7,185 bases of DNA. It comes from CAZGOM01 sp964542875 (lineage in GTDB: Bacteria > Planctomycetota > Phycisphaerae > Phycisphaerales > Phycisphaeraceae). How positions within the stretch are numbered: the stretch's first letter is position 1; every line of letters begins with the position of its first letter. The notes under the pieces are model-generated. The model made no database searches, was not told the DNA's origin, and saw only the letters and a program-made list of their open reading frames with translations. A program made the position numbers and the translations under genes. Below are positions 6,401 through 7,185 of the stretch, in pieces. Where the stretch lies: the NCBI GenBank assembly GCA_964542875.1, contig CAZIWA010000188.1:1-7185 (forward strand), in the 5' to 3' direction.

Positions 6401-7185
6401 CGTGACACAGACGATGACGGAATTGCGCAAGCGGGAGAACTGATCGGGCTGGGGGCGCTTGTGGAGGGCCGATGGGTGTTTGATATGCCCACCACGGGGC
6501 TGCCGTTTGAGAAGGTGAACATTCTGGCGGTGGCGACGGATGCCGAAGGAGGCGTAAGCGCGACGGTGTCTGCATCGTTTGATTTCTATCGAATGGTCGC
6601 GCCGACGGGGAAGAACAATTTTGTTCAGTACACGGATGCGCATGGCAACACCGTGAAGGCAACGCTCACCGGCGGCGGGACGGTGAAGGCATTTTTTGAG
6701 ACCCAGGGCAATGCAGATGCCGCGAAGGTGTTTGTAGAAGGGTCGACGGTCAAGTCGTCTCTGGTGATCGCGGTGACGAAGGGGAAGGGATCGGAGACGG
6801 ACCAGACCAGCGTGGGAAGCATTGAAGTGGCGGGCGGGCTGGCGTCGCTTACGGGTGCGAAAGTGAACCTGACGCATTCCTTGCAAGCAGATGGCCTGGT
6901 GAAGGCGGTCACGCTCAATGATGTGGCGGGCGATGGGCAGCGGATGATTCATGTTGGCGGCGCGGCGAGCGACAAGGTGGCGCTGACGTTTGGAAAGATG
7001 GTGGATGTTTCCATCGATTCATCGGCGGGGATTTCGTCGCTGAAAGCACTGGATTGGCAAGATACGAACGAAGTGGGGGATTATTTGTCCGCGGCCTCGC
7101 TGGGGACGCTGACGATGACCGGCCGGGCGGAGAACAAGACGACGAAGGTTTCGAAGCTGAGCGGTGATCTGGAAGCGGATATCAC
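3422..7185 (+). CDS. Giant secreted repeat protein with LEPR-XLL-like leader, beta-propeller and cadherin/Ig-like repeats (partial, 3' end beyond window)
   Basis: The frame is open for 1254 codons to the window edge, so the true length is unknown. Residues 19-31, 'LFERMESRQMLSA', match the planctomycete LEPR-XLL leader pattern (LFExLExRxLLS) with Met replacing two leucines and Ser replacing the Pro. There is no classical hydrophobic signal peptide. Residues about 50-398 hold seven 'LADGGFVVxW' repeats. Residues 402-951 are five cadherin/Ig-like repeats ending in 'TFTITVxPVND'. Residues 952-1057 form an Ig-like domain with a D-x-D-x-D-G calcium loop (D995-E1006). From 1065 on there is a Gly/Thr/Val-rich, beta-strand-rich region resembling the solenoid-like tails of planctomycete surface proteins. 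Only two cysteines (C314, C817) are seen, as expected outside the cell. The start at 3422 has a weak ribosome-binding site (GGA, 11 nt upstream); in-frame ATGs at 3362 and 3428 are alternatives, but leader position favours 3422 or 3428. It is probably an adhesin or envelope structural protein; the ligand is unknown. Confidence 0.9.
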   Translation, partial: MGMQKGFRGAESKRLGVTLFERMESRQMLSAFTTPLPATGAFELSALLGNGLVVAEPSVTVLSNGNLVAVWSEPNANGENVYMRMFNTQGEMLGDATKLNESYRQDNELPSVAALSDGGFVVVWNWKDEETRFFIAGDRFDAQGQPRILGNFSLYWSGSVYRPEVTGLANGGFVVGWRQGNTYQGQVYDAQGQLAGDRVVIVETMSDGYVSISGSGDGFVATWLADGVVARQFDAAGNALGDVIQVDADDAQRQEAQAQVTTLADGGFVVMWHEWFNKEGDVYARQYGPDGAPLGPGFAVHEASSKIEEVQTLCALADGGYVLFWSVDQWTNNGEARGQRYDALGAKVGETFVVGEEPGYFWSMSAHATDDSGFAVVWNTGTRSFENTDRRFRGQVFSVDSNQQPSFTAGNAPAVIVTPWKQTIAGWATFDPGAPEEANQKPTYVVSNVSRPELFSVLPEIDANGQLTYTPRGWEAGVSTFTVTVKDSGGTANGGIDTSAPQTFTITIRPVNTTPSFTASNPAAANEDSGPQVVPGWAAFNPGGPEEAYQTATYTVSNVSKPALFSELPTVDADGTLRYTPAPDAFGTSTFKIRVQDSGGTAQGGFDTGRYETFTITVNAVNDTPTLSVPNVVVNEGAGQVTLKKWASVILGPGNESGQTAVLRVISVSNPALFDYQPDGGRYGASDELIFSVAYNAFGVSTVQMVAVDSGWTANGGNDTSEIVTFTITVNPVNDAPEFYPANLGELYEDGGERTYSDLGRFVPGPVNESDQVATFRVVSVDKPEMFSVLPNIGVDGKLRFTTAPDANGTVMIGVECKDSGGTEFGGVDKVVRYFSFWVRPVNDSPSFVAVDPPAVLEDAGAQSVPGWAVFVPGPANESAEVNRGYTVTGNSNPGLFSVAPKVTLDGTLTYTPVPGAFGTAVIKVIVQDSGSYTAESKSLEQTYTITVTPVNDLPMIGKLETGGSWHAAGEVVRLTASGVMDVDSKVSKVAFYRDTDDDGIAQAGELIGLGALVEGRWVFDMPTTGLPFEKVNILAVATDAEGGVSATVSASFDFYRMVAPTGKNNFVQYTDAHGNTVKATLTGGGTVKAFFETQGNADAAKVFVEGSTVKSSLVIAVTKGKGSETDQTSVGSIEVAGGLASLTGAKVNLTHSLQADGLVKAVTLNDVAGDGQRMIHVGGAASDKVALTFGKMVDVSIDSSAGISSLKALDWQDTNEVGDYLSAASLGTLTMTGRAENKTTKVSKLSGDLEADI
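3572..4621 (+). repeat. Seven-fold 'DGGFVVxW' repeat within the giant protein, likely seven-bladed beta-propeller
   Basis: Seven copies of a [LT]x[DN]GGFVVxW strand motif lie in the N-terminal third. Their terminal tryptophans are residues 71, 124, 177, 223, 272, 325 and 378, so spacings are 53, 53, 46, 49, 53 and 53. Most copies continue into a second strand like 'YARQYGPDGAPLG' (the xxQRFDxxGxxLG pattern). Copy 4 is the shortest (GSGDGFVATW) and copy 7 the most divergent (TDDSGFAVVW). Similar repeats occur in large bacterial secreted proteins beside calcium-binding or VCBS repeats. Seven regular copies suggest a closed propeller; the fold itself is inferred. Confidence 0.7.
4625..6274 (+). 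repeat. Five tandem cadherin/Ig-like repeats of 109-112 residues within the giant protein
   Basis: Boundaries taken at the 'PVN[DT]xP' linker give residues 402-511, 512-621, 622-733, 734-842 and 843-951 (110, 110, 112, 109 and 109 residues). Each copy follows the order: acidic start, 'PGxxxE', a strand ending 'LFSVxP', 'DGxLxYTP', 'DSGGT', and a final 'TFTITV' strand. In-register identical DNA blocks survive: CCTTCGTTTACCGCA at 4634-4648 and 4964-4978 (330 bp apart), and GTGCCGGGGTGGGC at 5021-5034 and 6014-6027 (993 bp apart). This shows expansion by duplication. Repeat 1 lacks the acidic E-D/G-x-G start seen in repeats 2-5. Such domains usually act as rigid extracellular stalks, often calcium-bound. 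Confidence 0.8.

Noticed and set aside
5638..6952. Minus-strand open frames (249 and 279 codons) opposite the giant protein
   Set aside because: They overlap each other and mirror the periodic repeats of the plus-strand gene, with no recognisable domain or start signal.

Overview
This is a GC-rich bacterial window that most likely comes from a planctomycete, plausibly of the Phycisphaerae type. Three things point there. One gene encodes a prepilin-like protein with a C-terminal H-X9-DG motif. A very large surface protein begins with a degenerate LEPR-XLL-type leader. That same protein carries tandem repeats ending in the 'TFTITVxPVND' signature typical of planctomycete giant proteins. The assignment is inference from protein families, not from a marker gene.

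There are four genes in two divergent pairs. Left pair: a phytanoyl-CoA dioxygenase (PhyH)-family enzyme on the minus strand (5-1018) and an AraC-family regulator on the plus strand (about 1205-2137). Their 186-bp gap holds a 7-bp direct repeat spaced 21 bp around a TATATA core, the layout expected for an AraC-type operator, so the regulator probably controls the dioxygenase and itself. Right pair: the H-X9-DG prepilin-like protein on the minus strand (2316-3104) and a giant secreted repeat protein on the plus strand (from about 3422, open to the window end, at least 1254 residues). The two pairs meet tail to tail across 178 bp that hold a REP-like hairpin.

The giant protein is modular. It has a sorting leader, seven 'LADGGFVVxW' repeats with tryptophans 46-53 residues apart (probably a seven-bladed beta-propeller), five cadherin/Ig-like repeats of 109-112 residues, an Ig-like domain with an EF-hand-type calcium loop, and the beginning of a low-complexity beta-rich (possibly solenoid) region cut by the window edge. 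It is probably a cell-surface or extracellular adhesin or structural protein.

The most unusual non-coding signals are degenerate 7-bp (GNGTCYN-like) tandem repeats in both divergent intergenic regions, in the same orientation, and a strand composition bias that overrides gene direction (codons end in G on the plus strand and in C on the minus strand). I see no mobile element, CRISPR array, tRNA or rRNA, and no clearly new defence or metabolic system.
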